Of a stretch of DNA of 64,000 bases, positions 1 through 10,372 are shown piece after piece. The first letter of the stretch is position 1. Each line of letters begins with the position of its first letter. The translations under genes were made by a program, and so were the position numbers. Below the pieces are notes generated by a model. That model did no database searches and was not told the origin of the DNA. It saw nothing but the letters and a program-made list of their open reading frames with translations. This DNA comes from Selenia dentaria (taxonomy: Eukaryota; Arthropoda; Insecta; Lepidoptera; Geometridae). The stretch lies in contig OU862900.1 in NCBI GenBank assembly GCA_917880725.1, positions 10,158,385 to 10,222,384 of the forward strand. The letters are read 5' to 3'.

Positions 1-252
1 TTATTTTACTAGGAAAACAAACGGTTGCTTAGATTATAATAAAGTAAACAATGAATGGATACGCAAAAGCCTAACAGTTTCCGCTTATGGGAACAGTTAA
101 ATGTGTCATAGGTAAAAAATCTTAACTTAAAGTAACACTATTTATGCTCTAACTTAAAAAAAATAAGAGATTAAATGTATATACAAAAGATTAATTCGAA
201 GATAATAAATTGCTACAAGCCATATAAAATAAAACAATGACATATAAATAAT
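1..252. other. AT-rich sequence, no gene seen
   Basis: No coding signal is visible. It probably includes the 3' untranslated end of the minus-strand CR1-group element whose coding remnant starts at 253. I cannot place that element's exact 3' end because no clear terminal repeat or poly(A)/(T) run stands out. Confidence 0.4.
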
Positions 253-2469
253 TTAGTCTGCATAGAATAGTAAGTTAATTATAAGTTTAAAAGTATTTTG
301 CTTCATCGAAAAGAGATCAACATATTTTGAGTATTTCGAATTGAAAATATTGACAGTTCGCGGGAAGAAAGAATTTTGACGATAATTTGAGATGAAGGGA
401 GGAGTATACAACTGTAAATAATTCCTACGACTGAGTGATCTGTAGGGTGCTTTTAGTTTAACCTCCGACAGTAATGTCGACGAATCAATTATGTTAAGGG
501 TTATATTATGAAGCAAAGTCAGATCTGCTGCTTCTCTTCTTACGGAGAGAGGCAGCAAATGGTGGCGTCTACACCTGTCCACATATCCAGGGCTTATAAT
601 TTTGAACTTATAATTTATAAAGCGCAATTTTTTTTATTTCTCAAGCATATCTATGTATTTAGCGTAACAGGGATTCCAAACTTGTGAGCTATATTCAAGT
701 TGACTTCGTACTAGGGAACAGTATAAGATTTTAAATGTTTTGGTTGATTTAAAATCTTTTGTGACTCTAAATAGAAAACCCAATGCTTTCAATGCTTTAC
801 TAGTTATGTTCTCTATATGCTTGTCAAATAAAAGTTTTGAATCGAGAGTAATGCTTAGATCGACTACAATGTCCGACCTCTTAAGAGATTGCCTATTTAT
901 TTTGTAATCAAACAGCAAAGTTTTATTGGAACGACTAAAAGTAATACAGAAGCATTTAGCAACGTTAAGGTCGAGTTTATTTTTTGAACAGTAATTGTGA
1001 AGGCTATCTTGATCCACTTGCAACAAATCCAGATTACGACTAGTTTCAATCACTTTATAGATCTTCATATCATCGACGGACAAAAAAAAGTTAGAGTGTT
1101 CAAAGCATGAGTGGATGTCATTGATGAAAAGGATAAAGAAGAGAGGTCCAAGGTTCGATCCCTGAGAGATTCCGGATGGGATCGGTGACGAAGCCGACGC
1201 ATATCCATTTAGAACTACAGTTTGGCATCGATCGTTAACATACGGAGTAAACCATCGTAGAAGATCGCCACGTATGCCCGCATCTTGAAGTTTGGCAAGG
1301 AGAATAATATGATCAATACGATCGAATGCATTGCTGTAGTCCGTATATACAGCATCAACTTGACCACCCGAGTCCATGCCAGTAGTGACCGAGTCGATAA
1401 GACTATGAGATTTGTTGAAGTCGACCTACCCCGAAGAAATCCATGCTGCTGTGGTATAAGAGTGTGGCTTAGAGCATCGTATAATTGATCATGTAATTTT
1501 TTTTCGATAATTTTGGCCAGCACACATAACTTGGAGATTGGTCTGTAATTACGGATATCACGCTTGGATCCTTTTTTTGTGTATTAGCGTTACGATAGCC
1601 GTTTTCCAGATTTTAGGCACCATACCTACGTCAATAGACATTTGGAATAGGAGAGCAACGGGATAAACTAGTTCTTCAGCACAATTTTTTAATAGACATG
1701 GGTGAAGACCATCAGGCCCAGCAGAATTTTTACAATCTAGAGATTTGAGTAGTTGAAGTATACGATCGCTCCTAATTTCGATGGTGTGTATATCTGCTGC
1801 AGAAGAGATTGATTTATTGTTAATTGAAGAAGAAGAAGATGGAGACTGTGAAGGTATATTTTGCAAATAGTTAGAGTTAAAAAAGTCTGCGAAAGCACCA
1901 CAAATGCCAAGACCAGTAGTGATATTAGAATTCATATACGTCATTGTAGACGGATATGAGTTGTGTTTTTTGTTGGATTTTATGTAGGACCAGAACGCAT
2001 AAGGGTTATCGCGGATAGGCATTTCGATTCTAGAAATATAATTTAGATAACATTCATGTTCCATCTTCTTCGCTCAGTCCCGTAAAAGTTTGAAAGAATT
2101 TTTGTCAGCTATATTATGATATATTTTAAATTTACTATGGAACTTCTTTTTTTCATTTAGAATTTTTACCAAAGCAGGCGAGTACCATAACGGGTACTGG
2201 CTAGGCAGTATGTACTTAAATGGAATATGTTTATCACTAAGTTGTAATAATATTTTAGTAAACATATGAACAGCTTCATTTAAACTATCACAACAAAGAA
2301 GTGAAGACCAGTCTTGATCACTCAAGTCCTTACGAATGGACTGGTAGTCTCCTTTAGCATAGAGAACTTTTAGTCTGGGACAGGGTACAAAAACACTGTG
2401 GTTTATAAAGAAAAGTCTACAGACTAAGGTTGGGTGATACAATTTATCTTCCGGCACCAGTGGATCCAA
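253..2469 (-). pseudogene. CR1-group non-LTR element ORF2: RT domain and C-terminus, broken
   Basis: This is the reverse transcriptase half of a non-LTR retrotransposon, read right to left: linker after the endonuclease (2469-2074), RT fingers (2064-1558, with NSAGPDGLHP and a TLIHKK motif), palm start (1523-1215, QQHGFLRGRSTSTNLIV), palm with the catalytic region (1377-634) and C-terminus (627-253). The pieces lie in different frames, so at least three frameshifts have occurred. The catalytic box reads SVDD at residues 100-103 of the 1377-634 piece instead of the usual F/YADD, preceded by a GISQGSNLGPL motif typical of CR1, L2 and Daphne-type elements. The N-terminal endonuclease of the same element lies at 5640-6106 and 8715-8940, and ORF1 lies at 9589-10372; later insertions separate them. 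It cannot make a working enzyme. Confidence 0.85.
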
Positions 2470-2639
2470 GCTCAGCAGTAAGCCATGCCTATGTTACCCT
2501 TTGAACTATGTTAACACGGTAACACAAGTGTTACCCTAATTTGGATACCCATTAATATGGTATTTTTAAAAGGTTAATAATTAAAAACCCGACCTGTAAG
2601 TGTTACTCAATGAAAGGGTAACCTATCGTATTTGGCATT

Positions 2640-3203
2640 GTTGTTGTAGTCCAAAGGTTAATAATGCTGTGCGAACAAGTAAGCCGGCGGTATTTGGAAC
2701 AAGAAAGTGATGTTGCAATTCTGTGTTATGTTCACAGTTTACGCACATATCACGGAAAAAGATATTTTATGTTTTAGTTTTATGATTATTTATAACTATT
2801 TACTACTGGTTGCTGTCACTTTATTATGTAAATGATCTTAACTGTTTTGTTTTTTAATGCGTAAAGAGCCTTCATTCTGCGCAGCGCTGCGCGAGTTTAG
2901 GTATTTTACGTAGCGAGCTTCTTCCTAGCGCGCCCAGCGGCAGTGGCCCCACCACTCGAGCAAAACAGCGCCGCATTCATATTTTAATCTTTTTGTGTCA
3001 ACTTTGGTTTTTATATCACAAGTAGACGTAGGTCAAAAAGTTAAAATAAAATATCACGCTGGACTAGTTTTATTTTTAATATCAACATTATTTAACACAT
3101 GATAATTATTATATTAAATAATTCAAGTGTTTGTTATCTACCAGAGCATAGACTAGAAAAAAGTGAGATTTAACTCATGGACCTACCTGCTACGTAGGTG
3201 CGT
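2640..3203. other. Noncoding part of the composite insertion
   Basis: No open frame or family match is recognisable. There is a short GC-rich patch at about 2870-2975 in otherwise AT-rich sequence, which may be a remnant of a further element. Confidence 0.35.
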
Positions 3204-3273
3204 AGCCGAAAACAAGTAGCAGGAACTATTGTACATGTAGATGTACAATAGTTTCTGGTACTTGTTTTTGGCT
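3204..3273. repeat. Hairpin with 33-bp arms
   Basis: Left arm 3204-3236 and right arm 3241-3273 are reverse complements with three mismatches, separated by a 4-base loop. The centre reads ACTATTGTACAT-GTAG-ATGTACAATAGT. It sits just before the 126-bp tandem array and could mark an element end or a replication hairpin. Confidence 0.75.
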
Positions 3274-3414
3274 CCTGCATCATGTCCTGGGCCCCAAGTC
3301 TCTTACCCATTGAGCAATTACCGCACTATTGCGACGCTTCTACGATTGATACGGAATTACGTGTGTATCTTTAAACTAACATACAAACATACGTGCACAC
3401 TACTACCCCGAGGC

Positions 3415-4400
3415 AGAGTATTTGGCATGGCGGTGGTACACACCAAGACGAGTTACTCATTCAGCAATAATTTGAATGAGCATAATCACAATGTGAAGAG
3501 TGCACCCTACTACTACTCAAGGCAGAATCTCTTGTACTGCGATGGTACCCACGAAGACGAGTTCTTGAATTGGAAATAATTAATTTAGTTCCAATACATA
3601 CATACATGTCTAGACACAATTATAAGCATACTGTGCACACTACTACATTCATTCAAAGTAACTGGCATTGCGTTGGTACCCAACAAGACGGGATACTATT
3701 CGGAACTGATTCAATTAGTATAGTTGCAATTCCTTCAAACTTTGATATATATGCACACCGCACACTGCTACTTCGATTCAAAGTAACTGGCATTGCGGTG
3801 GTACCCAACAAGACGGGTTACTATTCGTATTGGATTTAATTACTTACAATGACTTCGAGCCTTAATACAATATACGTGCTCAGTGCACATTACTACTTCG
3901 AATCAAAATAACTGGCATTGCGGTGATACCCAAAAAGACGGGCTACTATTCGGATTGGATTTAATTAGTTACAATGATTTCGAGCCTTAATACAATATAC
4001 GTGCTCAGTGCACATTACTACTCCGAATCAAAATAACTGGCATTGCGGTGGTACCCAACAAGACGGGTTACTATTTTGGTATGATTTCATTAGTGACAAT
4101 GCCTTCAAGCTTGAACACAATATACGTGCACAGCGCACACTACTACTTTGAATCAAAATAACTGGCATTGCGGTGGTACCCAACAAGACGGGTTACTATT
4201 CGGATTGGATTTAATTACTTACAATTACTTCGAGCCTGAATACAATATACGTGCTCAGTGCACATTACTGCTCCGAATCAAAATATCTGGCATTGCGGTG
4301 GTACCCAACAAGACGGGTTACTATTCGAGTAAGATTTCATTAGTAACAATTCCTTCAGGCTTTAACACAATATACGTACACAGCGCACACTACCACTTAG
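3415..4400 (+). repeat. Tandem array, period about 126 bp, about eight units
   Basis: A core CTGGCATTGCGGTGGTACCC followed by AACAAGACGGGTTACTATTC recurs with starts near 3422, 3531, 3659, 3786, 3911, 4037, 4163 and 4289. The last five spacings are about 125-126 bases, while the first units are more diverged and less regular. Each unit contains ACCC...GGGT halves and a GGTTAC motif that echoes the subterminal motifs of the surrounding insertion. Short open frames cross it but drift between units and are not genes. Minisatellite arrays of this size are known inside Helitron-type and other DNA elements. Confidence 0.85.
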
Positions 4401-4755
4401 AGGAAAAAAGTCCTCGATAGCGTATGTCTATCTCTAACATACTATATCCATTTTAATAGGTACTTAAAAAAATAGGCAATTATAAAGCGGCAATTGGAAA
4501 GCTATTTACACAAATACGGCATTAATCGTTATCATTTTATATAAGTTGGAGGCTTTAAGCATTGCAAGCACATTATTTGACTCTTTTACACTATATAATT
4601 TAAACGAATATCTTAGGAGTAATCGCAAAAAATTAACTGACGCGAGAATAAATTATGTAAAATGAGGAAAGATGAATGATTAAGTATATAATATTTATAT
4701 ATATGTATGTATTATGTATATTTTTATTCGGGAGTAGACTGCTTTAAAAAAATGT
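4401..4755. other. AT-rich spacer, no gene seen
   Basis: Between the tandem array and the RT fragment I see no coding frame or repeat worth naming. Confidence 0.4.
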
Positions 4756-5000
4756 ATGCCTAAAGGAAATGTCCCTCTCTTGTACGGTGTAAACCTGGTA
4801 GCGCTAGAAAGAAAAGATGGTGGCATCCGCCCTATTGCAGTTGGTAGTACTCTGAGACGCCTTACGTCTAAAATTTGCTGCCGAGTAATCCAGGACCGCC
4901 TCTCTAAAAATTTCACCCTCGTCAGCTCGGTTTTGGTGTTAAAGCTGGCTATGAGGCAGCTGTACACGCCGCGCGTATTTTTTTATGCTCTACAGACTAT
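4756..5000 (+). pseudogene. Reverse transcriptase fragment with KDGGIRPIAVG motif
   Basis: About 80 residues resemble the fingers/palm start of an RT: LVALERKDGGIRPIAVG, then a TLRRLTSKICCR stretch. The match continues in the next frame over about 4925-4985 (a VKAGYEAAVHAARIF stretch), so there is one frameshift. Nothing upstream or downstream completes the domain. The motif set is unlike the CR1, Jockey, I-like or BEL enzymes in this window, so it comes from a different retroelement lineage, which I cannot name with confidence. It abuts a Helitron-like 3' terminus and may have been carried or trapped by that element. Confidence 0.55.
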
Positions 5001-5029
5001 GAAGTATTCACCACAATACCAAGACCAAG

Positions 5030-5058
5030 GCGAGTGAAGCCGCTGGCGGGTCAGCTAG
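5030..5058 (+). mobile_element. Helitron-like 3' terminus ending in CTAG
   Basis: The sequence GAAGCCGCTGGCGGGTCAG ends in CTAG at 5055-5058 and is followed by T. A short CCG/CGG-based hairpin lies about ten bases before CTAG, as expected for Helitron 3' ends. A close relative lies at 62750-62790. No Rep-helicase gene is present, so this would be a nonautonomous copy; the 5' TC end was not located. Confidence 0.5.
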
Positions 5059-5639
5059 TTATATAAAATATAAAAATGTAAAAAAAAATAAAGATAAAAA
5101 AATCATTGTAGCCATTTGTAAAATAGCTTGATGATGAATAATTTTATTAGGTAAGTATTGCAAATAAAAATGTGTTTCCGTAGGTATAAAAAGAACTACA
5201 CTTACATAACGACTAATCATACTCGTTGTGTAACATAAAACCATAATTTGATTTCGTCATCCAAAATACAAAAGTCCCAAATCACAATCTTTTCGCAAGA
5301 CAAACTCTCGCCGGCGCGCGACGTCGGTTTTCTGTGTAACGAATTTCAATCTCGCACACGGTTGCAGACAATGCTGAGATAACAATATATTTTCTGAATA
5401 CCTACAACGCGAAAATAGTGATCGCTCGGCGATTAACGATCAACAACCCAAAGGATAGGGTAACCCAGGGTTACCCGCCACCAACCACAGGGTTTTTAAA
5501 AGTTACAAATACCTCTTCATACGAATACCCTAAGCAAAGGGTTACCCTATGAGGTAAAGGGTAACCATACCATAGGGTTATAGACAGTTACAAATACCTC
5601 TTCAATTGAAAACCTTTCTAATTGGTAACCTCATACAAA
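5059..5639. repeat. Noncoding DNA with GGGTAACCC/GGGTTACCC motifs
   Basis: No gene is present. From 5455 to 5630 the motif GGGTAACC or its complement recurs at about 5458, 5467, 5539, 5560 and 5623, and the phrase GTTACAAATACCTCTTCA occurs twice (about 5509 and 5588), a direct repeat of about 80 bp period. This is the right-hand subterminal region of the insertion. Confidence 0.6.
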
Positions 5640-6106
5640 TGGTTTTTGGTAAAAGAAAAACCCCTTCGATAATCTTAACCCTAAACCGGGGTTGTACGGT
5701 CCCTGGTTTAAATTAGTGAGGTTCATAAGATCGACCAATTCAACATGATCACAATCATTGCTAGTGTAGATAGGTAACATGTGAGTATCGTCACAGGATG
5801 ATGACCATGATATGTCACTGATATTAAGATCACCCATAATTAATAGCTTATCGTCAGGATTAGCCAGAGAGATAGATAATATTTTCTCACAGAAATTAGA
5901 AAGTTGTGATGAAAATGACAAGCCATGGCTCTGTGAACACATGTAGACGCCTCCCAGATGAAGGTTTAGTAGTGGAATTGTCCCATGCCCCTTAAATTGA
6001 ATTGAAACCCAAAAATCCTCCGCAGTGGAATGCCACTCGGGGCGCGCGTGCGCTGCAATGTCACGGCGCACAGCGATAAGGACCCCGCCACATGCGTTAG
6101 CATCTG
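5640..6106 (-). pseudogene. CR1-group ORF2: endonuclease domain, second part
   Basis: Residues CGGVLIAVRRD, an FWVSIQF strand, a LGGVYM strand and KLLIMGDLNI are the core of an apurinic-type (exonuclease-endonuclease-phosphatase) domain, with the catalytic GDxN present. It nicks the target site in non-LTR retrotransposition. The domain start is at 8715-8940 beyond the Harbinger insertion, and its C-terminal end is lost at the junction with the insertion near 5690. The frame at the Harbinger junction does not rejoin exactly, so the gene was probably already damaged. Confidence 0.8.
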
Positions 6107-6137
6107 TAAGAGCGGAGGCACACGATGCGTTGCGGCG
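6107..6137 (+). repeat. Harbinger left terminal inverted repeat
   Basis: It matches the reverse complement of 8684-8714 over 31 bases with one mismatch (A/G at base 10). The shared core is GGCACACGATGCGTTGCGGC. The first three bases may be the target duplication rather than the repeat. Confidence 0.9.
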
Positions 6138-6235
6138 CCGCACCGCAAAGATTTCACCGTGTCAGTGGGCACACGAGCGGCGCCGTAACGTTGTTATGTC
6201 GCAGCGGTGCCGTAGCACCGTTGGACAGTCTGTTA

Positions 6236-8215
6236 ATGAAAATGGATCGTAAAAGACGTCTATTGTTGGCCCTACTATTACGCCACCGCCGAAATCGACG
6301 TAGAAGCGTACGACGATACTGGATCTCTCCTTTTATTGCACTAAGGAACAGTGATGGACAGTTTTTTCTCCAAGAATATAAAGAGTTGCTGTTAGACGAA
6401 AAGAAGTTTTACAATTTCTTTCGAATGAGTGTGTTAAGTTTCGAATGTTTATTGAAATCTTTAGAACCACATATACGGAAACAGTACACTAACATGAGGA
6501 ATCCAGTGGAGCCAATAGAAATGCTGGGCATCACTTTGAGGTAAGTAATGAAAATTATTTTTTTTGAATAATAATACTTTTTAATTTTCAAAAATATCAA
6601 AAAAGGAAATGTTAATAATCATAATCAATCTTATTAATCTTCTTAATAGTAATCTTGATAAATCTTAATTACAAATTTGCAAAATCGTACTCTACGCTGT
6701 CTCGAGATGTTTCACCTGGAGATGTCAATAAATTATAATCTGAGCTCAAGTCTGTTGGAGTGTATGTACTTCTGTAACTTCTTGTATGATACCCGTGTGA
6801 TGAAGGCTGTTGAGACGTTTGTTCAAACCTAAATGATGATGATTGTTGGGACATTGAGCCATACCGCATTTCAGTGATAATTTGTAACACCTTGCTTTGG
6901 AAGGTGAGAGTTTGAAGGTCTGTGAAATCTTGAATTGATGGCAATATACCCTTAAAAATGACAAGTGGCGATCTTCGGGCTCCTTTAGGGCTTTTAATGC
7001 TTCCTTTTCGAAATCATCAGCTTGCATTGTTCTTTTGCGGGTGATAGGAACATAACGTGAAGACTCCGGTGCAATATCACTTGTAGAATCGGTGTTGGTT
7101 TCTCCAGCTACGTCTAAGCTACTGTCTGTCTCATTTTGTGCCACTTTTGTTAAAAATAAAAGTTGATTGTAAGTCTGGCTGAGCCAGATTTAGAAGCTTC
7201 TTTTAACTTTTTTAAATATTTATAGAAGTTATCTTTGACACTTCTCCATTTCTTCACTATATCATTACCTAAAAATAAAATATTAACATTAAGATTACAT
7301 GAGATTTTATTATTTAAATAAACGTTTTTGTTACAGGTATCTAGGAAGTGGAAATTCACTACAAGATTTGGAGTACAAATTCAAACGGGGAAAATCTACG
7401 ATTAGATATATGATTAGGAGAGTTTGTTGTGCTATATGGAAAAATCTTCTTCAAGACAACATTCCCGAACTAACAACAGAAAGACTCAAAAATATTGCAT
7501 CTAGTTTCGATTTAAGGGCGAATTTTCCTCACTGCATCGGTGCCCTCGATGGGAAGCATATTCGCATGCGTAATCCTGCTAATAGTGGCTCGCTTTTTTT
7601 AATTACAAAGCCTTTTTCTCTATAGTCCTTTTAGCTGTTGTGGACTCAAACTACAAATTTATTTTTATTGACATTGGCGCATACGGTAAAGAATGCGATT
7701 CAACTGTTTTTCAAAATTTAAAACTATATGAGAAACTCATTAACAATGACCTACCATTGCCTGATCCCCAGCCACTGTGTGGTTCCAATAGACGAACCCC
7801 GTATGTATTTGTGGGTGACGAAGCTTTTGGATTGAGCAACCACATAATGCGTCCATAACGAGGTAACAATCTCAATGTTAAACAAAAGATTTACAATTAT
7901 CGTCTCAGCAGAGCCAGAAGATATGTCGAATGCGCTTTTGGGATTATGGCGAATAAATGGCGCATTTTTCACAGACCGATAGACGTGTCCTATAATTTTG
8001 CTACTGACATTGTGAAGGCATGTTGTGTCCTACACAATTTTGTCGCAGATCGGGATGGTTTTCGGCAAAAGGATAAATTGGCAATAACTGATGATGAATT
8101 TCACTCATTACAACCTCAAGATGAAGAGATGACAGCAGCAAATGTCATTAGAGATGCATTTGCAAGCTATTTTATGAGCAACAGAGGGTCTCTACAATGG
8201 CAGTTACAAAAGATT
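6236..8215 (+). pseudogene. Harbinger DDE transposase with intron, broken
   Basis: This encodes the transposase that would cut and join the element ends. Exon 1 starts at the ATG at 6236 with a basic N-terminus and ends at a GTAAGT donor at 6541; exon 2 starts after TTACAG at 7337. Exon 2 carries the helix-turn-helix region, then CIGALDGKHIR (first catalytic Asp), IDIGAYGKECDS (second) and, after GDEAFGL, an RRYVECAFGIMANKW stretch (catalytic Glu) with a CCVLHNF tail. The frame shifts near 7590 and a stop interrupts at about 7856, between GDEAF and the Glu motif. All family motifs are recognisable, so the decay is modest. The intron overlaps the 3' exons of the opposite-strand partner gene. 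Confidence 0.85.
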
Positions 8216-8439
8216 TGATCATCATAAAAACATTAAATAATTACTTACCTATCTGGTTCTTTATTATCAGGAGCAAAATTATCATAGTCTGGAAATAAAA
8301 TTTTGGCAATTTGCTCCCATGCTTTTATTTTCATTGTTTTATTTTTAAAGTCTTCATTGGACTTATCCCAAAGGTTTTCCCGTTCTTGGACTAATGTAAT
8401 TAGGTAGTCTATATCAATAACATCTAGGTTGGCACTCAT
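6669..8439 (-). pseudogene. Harbinger partner protein, MADF and BESS domains
   Basis: Three minus-strand pieces form one gene. Exon 1 (8439 to about 8250) has a MADF/Myb-SANT start (YLITLVQERENLWDKS...AWEQIAKILF) and ends at a GTAAGT donor. The next (about 7270-7172) begins after a TTTTTAG acceptor and continues the DNA-binding domain (VKKWRSVKDNFYKYL). The last part (7144-6669) ends in a BESS-type segment (EDRHLSFL, then SIQDFTDLQTLTFQSKVLQI). Frameshifts lie near 7145 and 6955, so it is a pseudogene. In active Harbinger elements this protein brings the transposase to the nucleus and to the element ends. It lies inside the transposase gene's intron on the opposite strand. Confidence 0.7.
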
Positions 8440-8683
8440 TTTTTAAAACCTCAATCACAATAAACAAAAATACTTAGAAAAAAAATCGAAACGAGCGAGC
8501 GTGTGTCCTTCCTTGTGACGCAAAACAACTGAGCGGTGCCGCTCCGACGTCGCAACGCATTCACCCCTCCCCGCCTCGTCTTGGTGGTTGCAAGTCCGGT
8601 GCGGTGCCGGAGCGCATCGTGTGACATGCCACAGATATTTCTATGTAAGACGACGCAGCGACACCGCTCCGGCGCCGCACCGC

Positions 8684-8714
8684 CGCCGCAACGCATCGTG
8701 TGCCCCCGCTCTTA
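8684..8714 (-). repeat. Harbinger right terminal inverted repeat
   Basis: Reverse complement of the left repeat with one mismatch. Just inside it, a related phrase with CGCATCGTGTG occurs again near 8613, a subterminal copy that may be an extra binding site. Confidence 0.9.
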
Positions 8715-8990
8715 GTCTGTGCCCCGCCACCGCGGGTCTGTCCGAGCCGCGCGTATTCACGATCATAGAGTAAATTATATATATTATGTAGTTCACGATC
8801 GCGCGGCCACACGGTGTACACACTGCTAAACAACTCTTCACTCGCTATCCCGTCCATAAGCCACGTCTCCGTCAACAACTACATCATAATTAGAAAGCTG
8901 AATATTTCTTTTAAATTGCATTGTTTTTGAGCGCAAACTCCAACATTCTAATAATATATATGAAAAACCATAATCACAAACCAGCCAAGT
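8715..8990 (-). pseudogene. CR1-group ORF2: start of endonuclease domain
   Basis: Read right to left, RSKTMQFKRNIQLSNYDVV is followed, after a frameshift near 8880, by LTETWLMDGIASEELF, the opening strands and catalytic Glu (TETW) of an apurinic-type endonuclease, then YTVWPRDRE. It stops at the Harbinger element at 8714. The domain continues at 6106. No convincing start codon for ORF2 is visible. Confidence 0.75.
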
Positions 8991-9588
8991 AGGTACTTGA
9001 CTGGTAAGTGACCCGATAATCAACACATAAATATCAGGCATACAGATGTTAGTTGTTTGCGCGAAAAACAATAAAGTTTGACTAGTTGTGTGACGAGACG
9101 CGAACGTACGATACAAGCGCTATGATAATTATCTATTTTCACATCGTATATATAAAATAGCAGTAGGTACACTTACGTTTACGTGTATGCACCAATAATC
9201 GACGAAGTTATTATTAGCAGTGTCGTGACGTAACGGTAGAATTTTGATATCATAGTATCTACGAAGAAATAATAAGTATTTCTTCATAGTATGGTATATT
9301 GAGTTCAATCTGTGAAATGAAAATGTAGGTATGATAATGTTGATACGACGTAAGTATAGTGAAATTGTATAATGATGAAGCAATCGAAGGAAACATAAAT
9401 CTAGCACGTTCATAGTAACGAGAGGGATGTTTAAAATGGGCACCTTATAAATGTCATTATTGGTTTTAAATGGCTTTGTTACATAAGTAGTTGAGTTTAT
9501 AATAAAATAAGAAAAAACATGGTAATACATTTATGAAAATAAAAGATAACACATGACTAAAACTATAAAGATGTATAGTAGAACATAG
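8991..9588. other. Spacer between ORF1 and ORF2 of the CR1-group element
   Basis: No domain is recognisable. The minus-strand open frame at 9129-9530 has low-complexity composition and no known motif, and I treat it as chance. Confidence 0.45.
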
Positions 9589-10372
9589 TCATTTAATTTT
9601 TTCAAGGTCATCAGAACTTATTATATGTATAATGGGCGAAGTGTCATGTTTCCTGATAAGAATTTTGCAATTTTGAACCCAAGTAAACTTAAAGTTCTTT
9701 TCAAGAGCCAGCTTCTTGGTCCTCGTTAGGAGCTGCTTCTTCTGACGAGTGAGATGATCATTTATGAAGAACCTGGTCGTCACACCAGGGAACGCCACGT
9801 CCGCCGTAGTCAGGTTCTTATGAGATTTTGCAGCGGCAACAAAGTTATCCCGAGAAATCCGACAATGATTGGTTTATTATTAGTTGACGAACGGGCTCTA
9901 GTGACAAAGTTAATGTCGGTAGCCAAGATAGGTTGCCCGATCGTTTCGTCGAGCACTCTAATAAGTTATAAAAGATTTTCATTTTTCTTTTGGGGTATCG
10001 CTCATATTTCCACATTATTATATCGCTCTCTTTGCTCTTTTGATGATAAATCAGCAGCTAGCTGAGACGATTTCGATTGAAGTTGAGGGTAGGTATTATC
10101 ACTGCTACATTAAGATTCCAGGCTGGTTAGCCTCGAATCCAACTCGCACGTCTTGGTCTTATTGACATCCACCTCATTTTTGATATTCTCTAAAGAATCT
10201 TCAAAATGAAAAAAAACTCTTTTATATCTTTTACTTCTTGAACAAGTGCCGGAATTTGCTCGAGACGAACATTGATACCACTAATCCTGTGCCGCAACTC
10301 CTGAAGCACCAGATCCATCAGATTTACGTAAATGCGGCCAGCCTCAGATGATGTCGCCTTCCACTTCGACAC
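9589..10372 (-). pseudogene. CR1-group ORF1: coiled coil and FP25K-like C-terminus
   Basis: Read right to left it begins inside the protein with DLVLQELRHRISGINVRLEQ, then a heptad-rich stretch ending near 10110 (FEDSLENIKNEV), and finishes with a C-terminal domain (RQKKQLLTRTKKLALEKNF, then FTWVQNCKILIRK) like the baculovirus FP25K/LINE ORF1 family. The protein is an RNA-binding partner of the retrotransposon. The N-terminal PHD-like finger is missing here, but the equivalent region of a related element is at 61758-62055. Stops and frame changes between about 10190 and 9800 make it nonfunctional. The 5' side is cut off by the junction with the Jockey element. Confidence 0.7.

Larger units (their letters stand above)
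2487..5690. mobile_element. Insertion of about 3.2 kb in the CR1-group ORF2, composite DNA element
   Basis: The host element's coding sequence stops near 5690 (end of the endonuclease) and resumes near 2487 (residues SLDPLVPEDK on the minus strand), so the material between is an insertion. Both ends are rich in GGGTAAC/GTTACCC motifs, near 2493, 2530 and 2617 on the left and 5458, 5467, 5539, 5560 and 5623 on the right. Such subterminal repeats are common transposase-binding sites in DNA transposons. I see no clean terminal inverted repeat or target duplication and no transposase. The interior holds a 33-bp-arm hairpin, a 126-bp tandem array, an RT fragment and a Helitron-like end, so it may itself be several insertions. 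Boundaries are approximate. Confidence 0.5.
6107..8714. mobile_element. PIF/Harbinger DNA transposon, two genes, inactivated
   Basis: A 2.6 kb element sits inside the CR1-group endonuclease gene. Its ends are inverted repeats (6107-6137 and 8684-8714) and it encodes a DDE transposase on the plus strand and a MADF-BESS protein on the minus strand, the usual two-gene layout of Harbinger elements. Flanking trinucleotides read TAA on the left and TTA on the right; the family duplicates a TWA trinucleotide, so the duplication is present with one mismatch. Both genes carry frameshifts or stops. Confidence 0.85.

Noticed and set aside
3241..4420. Plus-strand frames of 90-112 codons in the tandem array
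   Set aside because: They are products of the repeat unit and change frame between units.
9129..9530. 133-codon minus-strand frame between ORF1 and ORF2
   Set aside because: Composition is typical of AT-rich chance frames and there is no similarity to LINE proteins.
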